In this document: positions 38,066 to 47,053 of the stretch, piece after piece | Numbering within the stretch: position 1 is the first letter of the stretch | Layout: the number at the start of each line of letters is the position of its first letter | Assembly (NCBI GenBank): GCA_028532765.1 | Contig: JAQQAR010000026.1 | Span: 1 to 64,000, forward strand | Direction of reading: 5' to 3' | Origin: Sphaerochaetaceae bacterium | GTDB lineage: Bacteria; Spirochaetota; Spirochaetia; Sphaerochaetales; Sphaerochaetaceae | DNA length: 64,000 nt | Made by a program: the position numbers and the translations under genes | The notes under the pieces: generated by a model | The model's database searches: none | What the model was told of the DNA's origin: nothing | Seen by the model: the letters and a program-made list of their open reading frames with translations, nothing else

Positions 38066-40024
38066 CTACTTCCTGCCCAACTTTCTTTCCATTTGCTTCT
38101 TCGTGAATTCTGGTTCATCGAGGTAGAAATAAGTTTTTTTTGCAAGTGGGGTCTTGTTCCAAAGCTTCTTGATATACGGCATGACCCAGTAGTCCAACCC
38201 GAAAGCCTTTCCAGCTCCACCGAGCATTACAATGGATACAGCCATATACCAGAGAATCTCCTTGCCTGCCAGAGCTCCGATGAGGAACATGACAGAGAGT
38301 CCAAGCGAGACAATGGCCGCTGGGAAGGTAAAGAGACCAGCTAGGAACAACAGTCCAATACCGAGCTCTGCGAGGACGATCATAATCTGGAAGAAGTAAG
38401 GAGCCTGGGCCACGAAGGTATCGTTTATCCAGGTGAAGATTGCGAGAGGCTCAGAGAGAAGTGGTGGTGCAAACTGTTCAACTGCACCAGCAGCTGCATC
38501 TCCTGCCGCTTGGCTAGCAGAGGCTACGGTCTCTACTGCCGCCTGACTGGCTGATGCTACCGTCTCTACCGCTGCCTGGCTGGCTGATGCCCAGCTGTCA
38601 GCTGATTCTGCCCCAGCTGGAGCGCCCCAATATACTTTCGATCCAGTGGTGTCGGTGAGCCATCCTTTGTTGATTTTCCCGATGCCTTCAATAAGCCACA
38701 TGACTCCGAGATACATTCTCAGGAACACAGTCCAGTAGGAAGGAACTTTATAGGTAGCCATCCCTCCAATGAGAGAACGTCTGTCCTTGACCTCAAGAAT
38801 CTCATGTTTGAGGTATCCCCAGATTGCGTTGACACCGCATACTCCGCTCTGATAATACAGGTTCACCAGATGCTTGAGTGCCATGGCGAAGAATCCTGAG
38901 AGAGAGATCCCAGCAGTATGGCTAACCGCGTATGTTCCACCGATGGACACCATATACCCATGGAAATTTGACTTATAGGGCTTTGGAGGAGTTGCTTTCA
39001 ACCCAAGTTCCTGCTTGATGGTATAGACAATCCCGTCGGCAGCGGTCTTTGCGGTCTGCTCTGCAGCCTCGACTATCTGAGGTACTGCTCTATTATCCTC
39101 GATGAACCACATGCCATCCCCAGCGATATAGACATTCTTGTAGTCTGGGCTCTGCATGAACTCATTGACTGCCTTCCTTCCGATCTTGCCATCGGTAAGG
39201 GGAAGTCTTTCGCAGAATTCAGTACCACGAACACCACATGTCCATACCAGTGTTTCTGTCTTGATGACATCTCCGTTCTTGGTGGTGAATCTATCTGCTT
39301 CAACATTGGTGATCAGGCTGTTGAGCATAATCTCAACACCCTTCTTTTCCATACGTTTGACTGCCTTCTCTCGGGGTTTCTCAGGAAGCATGTTGAGGAT
39401 GTTTCCCAGTCCCTCACAGTTGATCAAGCGTACTTCTTTCTTAAAGTCGATACCGTGCTTCTTGCACAGGATGGGAAGCCACTCGGTCAGCTCGCCAATA
39501 AGCTCTACACCGGTAAAACCACCGCCTGCAACTACAAAAGTGAGCATCTGCTTGCGCTTTTCCTCATCAGCTTCCTTGACAGCCTTACGTACAGTGCATT
39601 CAATATGGGTGCGGAGCTTCAATGCATCCTCAAGACTCCAGAGATAGAAAGCGTGTTCCTTGACTCCTGGAATATTGAAATCGGCAGTCTGAGCACCAGT
39701 GCTGATAAGAAGCTGATCATAGGAGTAGGTGGATCTTTCTCCAGCTAGCACCTGCTTCTCGAAATCAATGCTGGTAATTTTGTCTTGTACCACCCTAACC
39801 ATCTTGCCGGAAAAAATACGGTCAAAGGAGATCTTTACCGATGCTTCATCAACACGATTTCCTGCAACTTCATGCAGCTCGGTCATGAGAATATGGTGGC
39901 GGTTCTTGTCGATCAAGGTAATCTCAACCTTGTCTTTCTGTTTCTTGAATGCCTTGTGCAGTGCTTTTGCTGCATGCACACCTGCATAGCCTCCACCTAA
40001 AATAACAATCTGTTTCTTATCCAT
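38066..40024 (-). CDS. NDH-2 NADH:quinone oxidoreductase fused to a DoxX-like membrane domain
   Basis: From ATG 40024 (or 40027, both after AAGGA) the 652-residue protein starts with the FAD-binding GGGYAGVHAA, has an NAD-binding GGGFTG (about 165), and the FAD segment IAGDGMW. After about 420 a DoxX-like region with four membrane helices follows, ending near 630. Between them (about 478-513) is an Ala/Ser linker of repeated 11-residue units. NDH-2 normally has one C-terminal membrane anchor, so the DoxX fusion is unusual. An upstream 32-codon extension has no homology and is rejected. Confidence 0.88.
   Translation of the reverse strand: MDKKQIVILGGGYAGVHAAKALHKAFKKQKDKVEITLIDKNRHHILMTELHEVAGNRVDEASVKISFDRIFSGKMVRVVQDKITSIDFEKQVLAGERSTYSYDQLLISTGAQTADFNIPGVKEHAFYLWSLEDALKLRTHIECTVRKAVKEADEEKRKQMLTFVVAGGGFTGVELIGELTEWLPILCKKHGIDFKKEVRLINCEGLGNILNMLPEKPREKAVKRMEKKGVEIMLNSLITNVEADRFTTKNGDVIKTETLVWTCGVRGTEFCERLPLTDGKIGRKAVNEFMQSPDYKNVYIAGDGMWFIEDNRAVPQIVEAAEQTAKTAADGIVYTIKQELGLKATPPKPYKSNFHGYMVSIGGTYAVSHTAGISLSGFFAMALKHLVNLYYQSGVCGVNAIWGYLKHEILEVKDRRSLIGGMATYKVPSYWTVFLRMYLGVMWLIEGIGKINKGWLTDTTGSKVYWGAPAGAESADSWASASQAAVETVASASQAAVETVASASQAAGDAAAGAVEQFAPPLLSEPLAIFTWINDTFVAQAPYFFQIMIVLAELGIGLLFLAGLFTFPAAIVSLGLSVMFLIGALAGKEILWYMAVSIVMLGGAGKAFGLDYWVMPYIKKLWNKTPLAKKTYFYLDEPEFTKKQMERKLGRK
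38492..38590 (-). repeat. Three tandem 33-bp repeats coding for an Ala/Ser-rich linker
   Basis: Units at 38558-38590, 38525-38557 and (diverged at its end) 38492-38524 code for ASASQAAVETV, ASASQAAVETV and ASASQAAGDAA in the middle of the NDH-2/DoxX protein. Copy number may vary between strains. Confidence 0.85.
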
Positions 40025-40482
40025 CATCACGTTCCTTGTTGGCCCTGTACGGGTACAGCGAGAATTATTTGGAAGGTGGGAACTATCATTTTCATCCCAC
40101 CAAGTCTCACAAGAAGGCACTCTAGCATAAAACTAAGAATTAATGCAATTATACCATGTTTTTATCGATACAAAATACACATATCCTTGAATATTCTTGT
40201 GCTACAAACCTCTCCACTCTGTAAGGTAATTCTCCTGTAAGCGTTACTTACAGTAAAGAAAATTTGAAAATTTTTTTGTGCACATTTTTGATATCAGAGT
40301 AAAACAATGGGTATGCTATTACTAATAAGTTTATTCTTTGTAAGTAATTAATAACACTTTATCGTTACTGAAAATTTATATTGATAATTTTATGACGATA
40401 TTGCATGAGTGTCAAAAATCAGTATATGATTATATATAAATAATGTTTGAACGATTTTCAAGTATTTGAGGAGTATCTTACG
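40025..40482. other. Intergenic region between the divergent NDH-2 and FMN-domain lipoprotein genes
   Basis: The middle is very AT-rich. Toward NDH-2, minus-strand TATAAT (40148-40153) is preceded by TGG, an extended -10. The resulting leader of about 115 nt contains a hairpin (GGTGGGA 40075-40081 with TCCCACC 40095-40101) and the palindrome CTGTAC-GG-GTACAG (about 40045-40058). Toward the lipoprotein, GTGTCA (40409-40414), a 16-bp spacer and TATATA (40431-40436) are a candidate promoter. No gene is seen. Confidence 0.5.
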
Positions 40483-41781
40483 ATGAAGAAACATCTATTG
40501 CTGGTTCTGACCGTCTTGGCTATCATGCTTGCCTTTGTTGGCTGCGCCAAGTCAGAGAGTGAAGAGACCCAGGCAGCTGTTGCTGCACCGAAAGCTGAGC
40601 CGACTGTTTCCACACCGGCACCTGCAGCACCTGCAGCAACCGAAACGTATGCTGATGGCGTGTATTTCGCCGCAGGTGACACCTTTGCTTCTTCCGGTTG
40701 GAAGGAGACAGTAACCCTTACTGTCGAAGGTGGGAAGATCACTGATGCTGACTGGAATGCAGTTAACATCAATGCTGGCGCTGACAAGAAGAGCTATGAC
40801 CAGGCTGGCAAGTACAACATGGTCAAGTTCGGTAGTGCCCAGGCTGAGTGGTATGAACAGGCTGAGAAGGCTGAGGCTTACTTGCTTGAGACCCAAGATC
40901 CTTCCGCCATCACCTACAAGGATGATGAAGGTCACACCGATGCAATCGCCGGAGTATCCGTCCATGTTGATGCCTTCTTCGACCTCGCAAGCGAAGCACT
41001 CGCTGCTGGTCCTGTTGGCCGTGGTCCATACGAGGATGGTGCATACTTCGCCATTGCAGATTCCTATCCTTCCTCTGGTTGGAAAGAATATGTCTCCTTG
41101 ACCGTACTCAATGGCCGCATTGCTGCTGTCAACTGGAGTGCAGTCAATAGGGCAGGCGATGACAAGAAGCCGTACGACAAGGCCGGTAACTATAATATGG
41201 TCAAGTTCGGTGGAGCACAGGCAGAGTGGTATGAGCAGGCTGCCAAGGCAGAAGCATACTTGCTTGAGACCCAGGACCTTGATGGTATCACCTACAAGGA
41301 TGATGATGGTCACACCGATGACATCGCGGGTGTCTCCATCCATGTTGATGCTCTCTACAACCTTGCCAAGGAAGCTCTTGCAGCTGGCCCAACTGAGATC
41401 GGTCCCTTCAAGGATGGTTCCTACTATGCGAGCGAAGAGGCTTTCAGTTCCTCCGGTTGGAAAGGCTATGTCTCCTTGTTGGTAAACAACGGCAACATTG
41501 AGAATGTGTACTGGAGTGCAGTGGACAAAGACGGCCGTGACAAGAAGCAGGTTGCTGCTGATGGTGAATATGGCATGTTGGCACGTAGTGCGATCGGTAA
41601 GGAGTGGCATGAACAGGCTGCTGCTGTCGAGGCATACCTGCTCTCCACCCAGGATCCAAAAGAGATCACCTATAAGGACGAGGACGGTCACACCGATGAT
41701 ATCGCCGGTGCATCCATCCACGTCAACGATTTCTATGCTTTGGTTGAGGCAGCACTTGCTGCAGGACCAAAGAAGTATTAA
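40483..41781 (+). CDS. Lipoprotein with three FMN-binding-like domains (PplA/COG4939-like)
   Basis: The ATG at 40483 (GAGGAG 11 nt before it) gives 432 residues with lipobox AFVGC (Cys21), an Ala/Pro-rich spacer and three tandem domains (about 58-176, 185-301 and 310-427). Each has DG.Y, SSGWK, KITDADW-type and LLETQD blocks, and ends in DAIAGVS, DDIAGVS or DDIAGAS, where the Ser (about 159, 285, 411) sits at the usual flavin-acceptor position of FMN_bind motifs (normally SGAT/S). This resembles the electron-carrying lipoprotein PplA. Flavinylation is inferred only. Confidence 0.8.
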   Translation: MKKHLLLVLTVLAIMLAFVGCAKSESEETQAAVAAPKAEPTVSTPAPAAPAATETYADGVYFAAGDTFASSGWKETVTLTVEGGKITDADWNAVNINAGADKKSYDQAGKYNMVKFGSAQAEWYEQAEKAEAYLLETQDPSAITYKDDEGHTDAIAGVSVHVDAFFDLASEALAAGPVGRGPYEDGAYFAIADSYPSSGWKEYVSLTVLNGRIAAVNWSAVNRAGDDKKPYDKAGNYNMVKFGGAQAEWYEQAAKAEAYLLETQDLDGITYKDDDGHTDDIAGVSIHVDALYNLAKEALAAGPTEIGPFKDGSYYASEEAFSSSGWKGYVSLLVNNGNIENVYWSAVDKDGRDKKQVAADGEYGMLARSAIGKEWHEQAAAVEAYLLSTQDPKEITYKDEDGHTDDIAGASIHVNDFYALVEAALAAGPKKY

Positions 41782-41801
41782 TCGAACATTTCATGATTTT
41801 C

Positions 41802-41828
41802 TCCCCGGGATCTTCCCGGGGATTTTTT
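41802..41828 (+). terminator. Intrinsic terminator after the FMN-domain lipoprotein
   Basis: TCCCCGGGA, a 3-nt loop and TCCCGGGGA (41802-41822) are followed by six T residues. Confidence 0.9.
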
Positions 41829-41874
41829 CTCTCTATCCTGTGCAATTCTGCTATAATCAACGCTGGAGAATTTC

Positions 41875-42468
41875 ATGGAGATTGACTATGTCTCGGTATT
41901 CATTTTTACCTTTGTGACCACGTTTACCCCAGGTCCAAATACCATCAGTAGTGCAATGATAGGGATACAGGTGGGTTATAGGCGTAGCATCCCATATTTC
42001 TTGGGAATAGCAACCGGCTTTTTCTCCATCATGCTCCTTGGTGGGCTCTTTGCTTCCCTTCTAGTTCGCGTGCTTCCTAAGGTGATGCAGGTGTTCTCTT
42101 ATATAGGGGCAGCGTACATCCTCTATCTTGCCTACCGTGTCCTGCATGCTGATTATGCACTTTCCGAGCAGAGCACAAAACTGCTGGGCTACAAGGATGG
42201 GTTGTTGTTGCAGCTCTTCAATCCAAAGGTACTGGTCCTTGCCCTTACCATCTATACAACATTTCTTGGTTCCATGGACCGGAGTATACCAGCCTTGTTC
42301 TTGAGTGCTCTCTTTCTTACAACGATGAGTTTCTCTGCAATCTCACTCTGGGCTTCCTTTGGTGCTGCGTTCTCGCAATTCCTTACCACACAGAAGACCA
42401 GGCGATTGGTGAATGGCCTGCTGGCACTGCTGCTTGTCTATAGTGCAATCACGTTGTTAGTTTCCTGA
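41875..42468 (+). CDS. LysE/RhtB-family amino acid exporter
   Basis: The 197-residue protein has five to six membrane helices and the family start pattern TFTPGPNTISSAMIG followed by GYRRSIPYFLGIATG, which is typical of LysE/RhtB. Substrates of this family range from basic to neutral amino acids. It is monocistronic, between two terminators. Confidence 0.85.
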   Translation: MEIDYVSVFIFTFVTTFTPGPNTISSAMIGIQVGYRRSIPYFLGIATGFFSIMLLGGLFASLLVRVLPKVMQVFSYIGAAYILYLAYRVLHADYALSEQSTKLLGYKDGLLLQLFNPKVLVLALTIYTTFLGSMDRSIPALFLSALFLTTMSFSAISLWASFGAAFSQFLTTQKTRRLVNGLLALLLVYSAITLLVS

Positions 42469-42473
42469 GTAAA

Positions 42474-42508
42474 GAAAGAAAAACCCCCTGCCGTTTAGGG
42501 CAAGGGGT
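42474..42508 (-). terminator. Terminator of the glutamine-type ABC operon
   Basis: On the minus strand ACCCC-(mismatch)-TGCC type arms (42483-42508) form a 9-pair stem with one C/A mismatch and a 6-nt loop, followed by GTTTTTCTTTCTTT. Confidence 0.75.
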
Positions 42509-42534
42509 CTGGGTATTAGAATAAACGTACGGTC

Positions 42535-43314
42535 CTATTCATCATCCTGTGGGGGAAGTACCTGTTTCAGGAAGGCGAGGGTTCGTTCTTCCTTTGGAGA
42601 GCTGAACATCTCCTCAGGGGGAGCTTCCTCAAGAATGACTCCTTCATCCATGAAGATGACACGGTCTGCAACCTCCTTGGCGAACCACATCTCATGGGTT
42701 ACCACCAACATTGTCATGCCCTTGTTTGCAAGGTCAGTCATGACTGAGAGTACCTCACCAACCAGCTCGGGATCGAGTGCGCTGGTAGGTTCGTCGAAGA
42801 GCATGATCTCGGGCTCCATGGCAAGCGCACGGGCAATGGCGACACGTTGTTTCTGCCCGCCGCTAAGCATGGCTGGGTAGACATCTGCTTTGTCGCTCAG
42901 TCCAACCTGCTCAAGAATCTCGAGGCCTTTCTTCCTTGCTTTGTCCTTGGGCATCTTCTTGACATGTACCATTCCTTCCATCACATTCCCGATTACCGTC
43001 ATGTGGGGGAAGAGGTTGAAGTGCTGGAAGACCATCCCAAGACCCTGACGGACCTTGTTCAGTTGCTTTTCCTGTTGCTTTACTCGCTTGCCATCTACGT
43101 ATATCTTCCCTTTCTGGGCTTTCTCCAGAAAGTTTACACAGCGCAGCAGCGTACTTTTGCCACTTCCCGAGGCGCCGATGATTACCACCACTTCGCCCCG
43201 CTTAACTTCAAGGTTTATGTCCTTAAGAACTTCCAGGTCACCGAACCACTTCTTGAGATGTTCTATCTTCAGGATTGTTTCATCTGTCTTATGTGTTTGT
43301 TTAGTCATGGTCAC
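42535..43314 (-). CDS. Polar amino acid ABC transporter ATP-binding protein
   Basis: The 259-residue ATPase has Walker [10 protein letters not shown], the ABC signature LSGGQKQR, Walker B ILFDEPTS (here [11 protein letters not shown]) and the H-loop VVTHEMW, and is of the GlnQ/ArtP group. Its start overlaps the permease gene by 14 bp (an ATG at 43308 is an alternative). It energises the import system with the permease and binding protein upstream. Confidence 0.92.
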   Translation of the reverse strand: MTMTKQTHKTDETILKIEHLKKWFGDLEVLKDINLEVKRGEVVVIIGASGSGKSTLLRCVNFLEKAQKGKIYVDGKRVKQQEKQLNKVRQGLGMVFQHFNLFPHMTVIGNVMEGMVHVKKMPKDKARKKGLEILEQVGLSDKADVYPAMLSGGQKQRVAIARALAMEPEIMLFDEPTSALDPELVGEVLSVMTDLANKGMTMLVVTHEMWFAKEVADRVIFMDEGVILEEAPPEEMFSSPKEERTLAFLKQVLPPQDDE

Positions 43315-43969
43315 TCACCTTCAATCTTTGTTCGATGCGATGCATCACGAATGAGAGCAGGCTCGTCATGATCAGGTACCAGATGCCGACAATAAGGAAC
43401 ATCTCCATGTACATGAAGGAGGAAGAGCCCATCTGCCTTCCCTTGAGCATGAGCTCTGGAACGGCAATGGTGGATGCAAGGCTGCTGTCCTTCAATGCGA
43501 TGATCAACTGGTTGCCCAATGGGGGGACAGCTCGCTTGAAAGCTTGTGGGAGCACAATACGTTGCATTGCCTTTCCCTGGGTCATGCCCAAGCTTCGGGC
43601 AGCTTCCATCTGCCCATAATCGATGGACTGGATGGACCCACGGAAAATCTCAGCAATGTACGCACCATTATGTACACCAAGAGCAATGATCGCAGAGGGG
43701 ATGGGGTCGATGGTTACAATGCTGGTAAGTCCGTAGTAAATGATGAACAACTGCACCAGCAGAGGTGTTCCTCTGATGAGGAAGATGTAAGCTCTACTGA
43801 TGGCACTTATCCATTGACGTTTGGAAAGGCGGCCGAGAGCGGCCACCAATCCAATAATAAGACCAAGTAGAATCCCGAAAAAGGTGATCTGTAGCGTATA
43901 GAGTGCTGCATCAGCGAATTGGAAAAAACGCTGGGGAATCACCGTTAGATCCCATGGTAATATACTCAT
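43301..43969 (-). CDS. Polar amino acid ABC transporter permease
   Basis: The 222-residue protein has about five membrane helices and the EAA-loop region ([24 protein letters not shown], Glu-Ala-Ala followed by Gly), typical of HisM/GlnP permeases. Only one permease gene is present, so it probably forms a homodimer. It lies 14 bp after the binding-protein gene. Confidence 0.9.
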   Translation of the reverse strand: MSILPWDLTVIPQRFFQFADAALYTLQITFFGILLGLIIGLVAALGRLSKRQWISAISRAYIFLIRGTPLLVQLFIIYYGLTSIVTIDPIPSAIIALGVHNGAYIAEIFRGSIQSIDYGQMEAARSLGMTQGKAMQRIVLPQAFKRAVPPLGNQLIIALKDSSLASTIAVPELMLKGRQMGSSSFMYMEMFLIVGIWYLIMTSLLSFVMHRIEQRLKVSDHD

Positions 43970-43983
43970 TCTAGGATTCTCCC

Positions 43984-44769
43984 TTACTCTACGGTAATGT
44001 CTTCACCGTTGAACCACTTTTCACTAATCTGTTTCATGGTGCCATCGGCAAACATATCGCTGAGTGCGGCATTGACCTGCTCCCGGAGCTCATCGTCATC
44101 CTCATGGAAACCTATGCCCATGACTTCACTACGGAGTACCGATCCTACGAGCGTAAGCTTGTCTCCATCCTTCAACTGGTTGATGGCATTCAGTCCAACA
44201 ATCCTGTCAGTCAGGACGCCGTCCACACGACCGTTGAGCAGTTCAATCAAAGTCTGGTTGTCATCTTCATAGAGTTTAACCTTGGTGCCAAGTTTCTTTG
44301 CATCATTCTCAAAGGTGGTACCAGTTACCAGCCCAAGGGTATTATCACTGGTAAGGTCCTCAACAGAATTGATACCGCCGTCCTTCATGGCTATCAACTG
44401 TGGGCCACTGTAATAGTAAGGGATGGAGAAGTCGATGACTGCCTCGCGTTCTTCTGTGATTCCCATACTGCCCAGAATTCCGTCATAGCGTTTTGCCCTG
44501 AGGCCTTCAACAATTCCGTCCCATGCAGTGGCTACGTATTCCAGTTCCATATCCAGACGGTTGGCGATCTCAGCAGCAACATCAACATCAAAGCCGATGA
44601 TGTCTCCATCTTCCGTCATGTAGTTGAATGGAGGGTATCCACCGGAACCAGCGAAGGTGATGGTATTTGTAGTTTCCATTTGACCTTGGGCAACCAAGGC
44701 AGGAAGCGAAATCAGTAACATCAATCCAATAATAAGCAACTTTCGATACAATTTGTTCGTATTTTTCAA
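43984..44769 (-). CDS. Amino acid ABC transporter substrate-binding protein
   Basis: A TTG at 44769 preceded by AAAGGAG gives 261 residues with a signal peptide (KLLIIGLMLLISLPALVAQG) and a class 3 solute-binding fold: GGYPPFNYM, DVDVAAEIANRL and VIDFSIPYY segments, as in GlnH and HisJ. The substrate is probably a polar amino acid. An upstream ATG at 44829 would add 20 residues with no ribosome site. The operon is binding protein, permease, ATPase. Confidence 0.88.
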   Translation of the reverse strand: MKNTNKLYRKLLIIGLMLLISLPALVAQGQMETTNTITFAGSGGYPPFNYMTEDGDIIGFDVDVAAEIANRLDMELEYVATAWDGIVEGLRAKRYDGILGSMGITEEREAVIDFSIPYYYSGPQLIAMKDGGINSVEDLTSDNTLGLVTGTTFENDAKKLGTKVKLYEDDNQTLIELLNGRVDGVLTDRIVGLNAINQLKDGDKLTLVGSVLRSEVMGIGFHEDDDELREQVNAALSDMFADGTMKQISEKWFNGEDITVE

Positions 44770-44961
44770 AATAAACTCCTTTGAAAAAATTGATATAGAA
44801 TTGTAACAATGAATAGCTATTACATACAACTGTAAAACAGCTATTTCTTTACCCTTAATGCTTTGTGTGCTTTTACTGTTTATAACATGGTCAGGTATAA
44901 ATAGTTTACTAGGGGTACTTTACCCTTGATTAAACAAAAAAAGAATGCTATAAATTATAAC

Positions 44962-46521
44962 ATGGTTTCGAGATTATCACGCCCAAAAGTCATTGAAATT
45001 GTCAATAAGAAGAATCATGTCACCTATTTATACGAGGACCAGTACTACTGGGACCCTGATAAAAAACAGACACGGCATAAACGTCGATGCATCGGTAAAC
45101 TCGATGGAGTAACGGGAGAGCCAATCTATAACCCTACATATCAGCAGGAGCTGGAGAGTCAGGGAACGGAGACGGTGAAAGCGATTCCTTCATTCCGGTC
45201 CTATGCATTTGAGCAGTTGCAGGAAGTCATTGAAAAGGAGCTCAGCCTGAGAGAGTGGATGCAGCCACTCATGAGTGAGGAGAAGGTGGAGAAAATCCTG
45301 CATCTTGCTTGGTACCTTATCTGTTCAAACAATCCCATCTCCTATGCTACCCATTGGAAACAAGGAATCTATACGAGTGTGGAGAGTTTGGTAGAACTGC
45401 AGGGAATCCTTCGCTCCCTGGACGCTGAGTTTCTCCGAATCTGGGGACAACGTTGTCTGGAAAATTTTAATGAGAATTCCAGCGAAATCATATTTGACCT
45501 TTGCAGTACTGCCAGTTATCAGAACCATAACCCATTTCTCCAATATGGTTACAACCGTGATATAGAGGCCTTGGAACAGAATACCATCATCTTACTAGCT
45601 CATGGTGATAGTCACCTCCCATACTCGTTCCAGATTCTCGATGGGACGATGCTCAGCAGCAAGACCATTGCGAATGTGATGGATACGCTGGAAGTCGATA
45701 CCGATACAGTATTGATGCTCAATCGCAGATACTTCTCAATCCCCAGGATTCAGGAGTTGGTGGAACTGGGGTACCAGTTCATTATCCGCATCCCAACTCG
45801 AAAGCGATGGTTGGAGCAATTCATTGAAAAACATCGTGATGAGATTGTTGTGGGGACAACGCTCTATGACTGCAAGGGTAGGGAGCTGAGGAGTCTGAGT
45901 CTCTCTGCACCCTTCCTGGAGGAGGAGTCTCTTACCATTCATCTCTATTATGATGAGCAGTGGAGAGAGAGCCAGCGGAGCAATCTCCTTTCCTTGTTGG
46001 GGAGATGTAAACGAGAACTGGAGTTTGAAGTACCGCTTGAGGAGCATGCCCGATTATATGAAACCTATTTCAAGGTACGAAAACGCCCCAATGGAAGTAA
46101 TAGGGTCAGCCTAAGCCGTGACCCACTGAGAACCTTTGAGGCCTCCCAGGCAGGTTTCTGGGCAGTGATCACAAACACAGGGCTCTCGGCAGAACAAGCC
46201 CTTGCCAAGTATGAACAGCGCAATGACTTTGAACATCGATTCAATAACCTTATGAACCAAGAGGACTGCAGGTTGTTGCATGTCCAGTCTCCCCAGAATT
46301 TTCCCGGTAGGGTATTTCTCCAACTCATCTCTGAGATCATCCGGCAGAAATTGTTGGAAAAGTTGGAAGATACCGATTACAGCCTGAGCCAGGCACTCTT
46401 TACAGTTATGGATATCCAGGAAGTTACATTCAGAGAAAATGATACTCCTTATAGGAGTGAGCTGAATGAACGAGACAAGGAAATCCTTGGGAAGCTTGGC
46501 ATTGTGGTAGAAGAAGCATAG
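44962..46521 (+). CDS. IS4/IS1634-type DDE transposase relative, probably not active
   Basis: The 519-residue protein (ATG 44962; a TTG at 44926 has AGGGG upstream and would add 12 residues) has the N-terminal domain of IS1634-type transposases, an RNase-H-like core beginning IIFDLCSTASY (first Asp) and a terminal YEQRNDFEHRF, the YREK-like Glu region. The second catalytic Asp is expected in VVAD but reads LMLNRRYFS, with Asn. I find no terminal inverted repeat. It could be domesticated or decaying. Confidence 0.6.
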   Translation: MVSRLSRPKVIEIVNKKNHVTYLYEDQYYWDPDKKQTRHKRRCIGKLDGVTGEPIYNPTYQQELESQGTETVKAIPSFRSYAFEQLQEVIEKELSLREWMQPLMSEEKVEKILHLAWYLICSNNPISYATHWKQGIYTSVESLVELQGILRSLDAEFLRIWGQRCLENFNENSSEIIFDLCSTASYQNHNPFLQYGYNRDIEALEQNTIILLAHGDSHLPYSFQILDGTMLSSKTIANVMDTLEVDTDTVLMLNRRYFSIPRIQELVELGYQFIIRIPTRKRWLEQFIEKHRDEIVVGTTLYDCKGRELRSLSLSAPFLEEESLTIHLYYDEQWRESQRSNLLSLLGRCKRELEFEVPLEEHARLYETYFKVRKRPNGSNRVSLSRDPLRTFEASQAGFWAVITNTGLSAEQALAKYEQRNDFEHRFNNLMNQEDCRLLHVQSPQNFPGRVFLQLISEIIRQKLLEKLEDTDYSLSQALFTVMDIQEVTFRENDTPYRSELNERDKEILGKLGIVVEEA

Positions 46522-46532
46522 GGAGAGTCCTG

Positions 46533-46694
46533 CTAATCTTCTGCATACACAAACAGATCGCCTGGTTGGCATGCCAGATGCCTGCAGATGGCTTCCATGG
46601 TTGCCAACCTGACAGCACTGATTTTTCCTGTCTTGAGGTTTGAAAGGTTTGCCATGGTATTACCAACCTTCTCTGATAATTCAGTAAGTGACAT
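46533..46694 (-). pseudogene. 5'-truncated XRE-family regulator remnant
   Basis: A 53-codon frame begins MSLTELSEKVG and continues with NLKTGK and CQPGDLF, matching small Cro/C1-type (YozG-like) regulators of about 70 residues from roughly the middle of the first helix on. An in-frame TGA lies directly before the ATG. The N-terminal strand and helix that normally precede MSLTEL are absent or out of frame, so the gene is probably broken. Confidence 0.55.
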
Positions 46695-46978
46695 TCATAT
46701 ATCTGATGCTTTCGTTCGATCTGTTTGGATTTTTCGTGTTTTGGTGATGAAATGTTTCCTGGAATACATCCAAAGTGAAAATCGTGACAGTGATTGCAGT
46801 ACAGTGGTGTTGACGTTAAGCGAAGTAGTGCCAAATTCCATTTAATCTTGTCAGTGTGAATGCTCCTTCCATTTTTCCTTTCTCCATAAACTGAGTAGAC
46901 TCATTCATAAGTTCCAAAGAAAGGATAAAAAAGAAAAATCCTTTCCTGCTTTTTCTTAAGCAGAAAAGGATTAGTAAG

Positions 46979-47035
46979 TGCGGTAGACTGGACTTGAACC
47001 AGCACAAGATTTCTCCCACTAGCACCTCAAGCTAA
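46979..47035 (-). other. attL: 3' fragment of tRNA-Leu(GAG)
   Basis: Read on the minus strand, an anticodon stem-loop (TTAGC, loop with anticodon GAG at 47028-47026, GCTAG), a long variable region, a T-arm (GCTGG, TTCAAGT, CCAGT) and an acceptor strand CTACCGC plus discriminator A are present. The 5' acceptor strand and D-arm are missing and replaced by repeat-rich DNA at about 47036. CCA is not encoded. This is the usual mark left by integration into the anticodon region of a tRNA gene. Confidence 0.8.
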
Positions 47036-47053
47036 TCTGCTTCTGTTTAAGCT

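Noticed and set aside
38492-38590. CRISPR-like or intergenic repeats
   Set aside because: The three 33-bp units are in frame inside the NDH-2 gene and code for a protein linker.
40028-40120. Upstream extension of the NDH-2 gene
   Set aside because: The FAD-binding fold begins at MDKKQIVILGGG; the upstream part lies in the untranslated leader with a hairpin.
40552-41721. 389-codon open frame opposite the FMN-domain lipoprotein gene
   Set aside because: It is the antisense shadow of a repetitive coding region; no known motif, and the lipoprotein frame has signal peptide and repeats.
44840-44925. Terminal inverted repeat of an insertion sequence (CTTTACCCTT occurring twice)
   Set aside because: The two copies are direct, both on the left side of the transposase gene, and no partner is found after 46521.
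46979-47035. A working tRNA-Leu gene
   Set aside because: The 5' acceptor strand and the D-arm are missing, so it is only a fragment.
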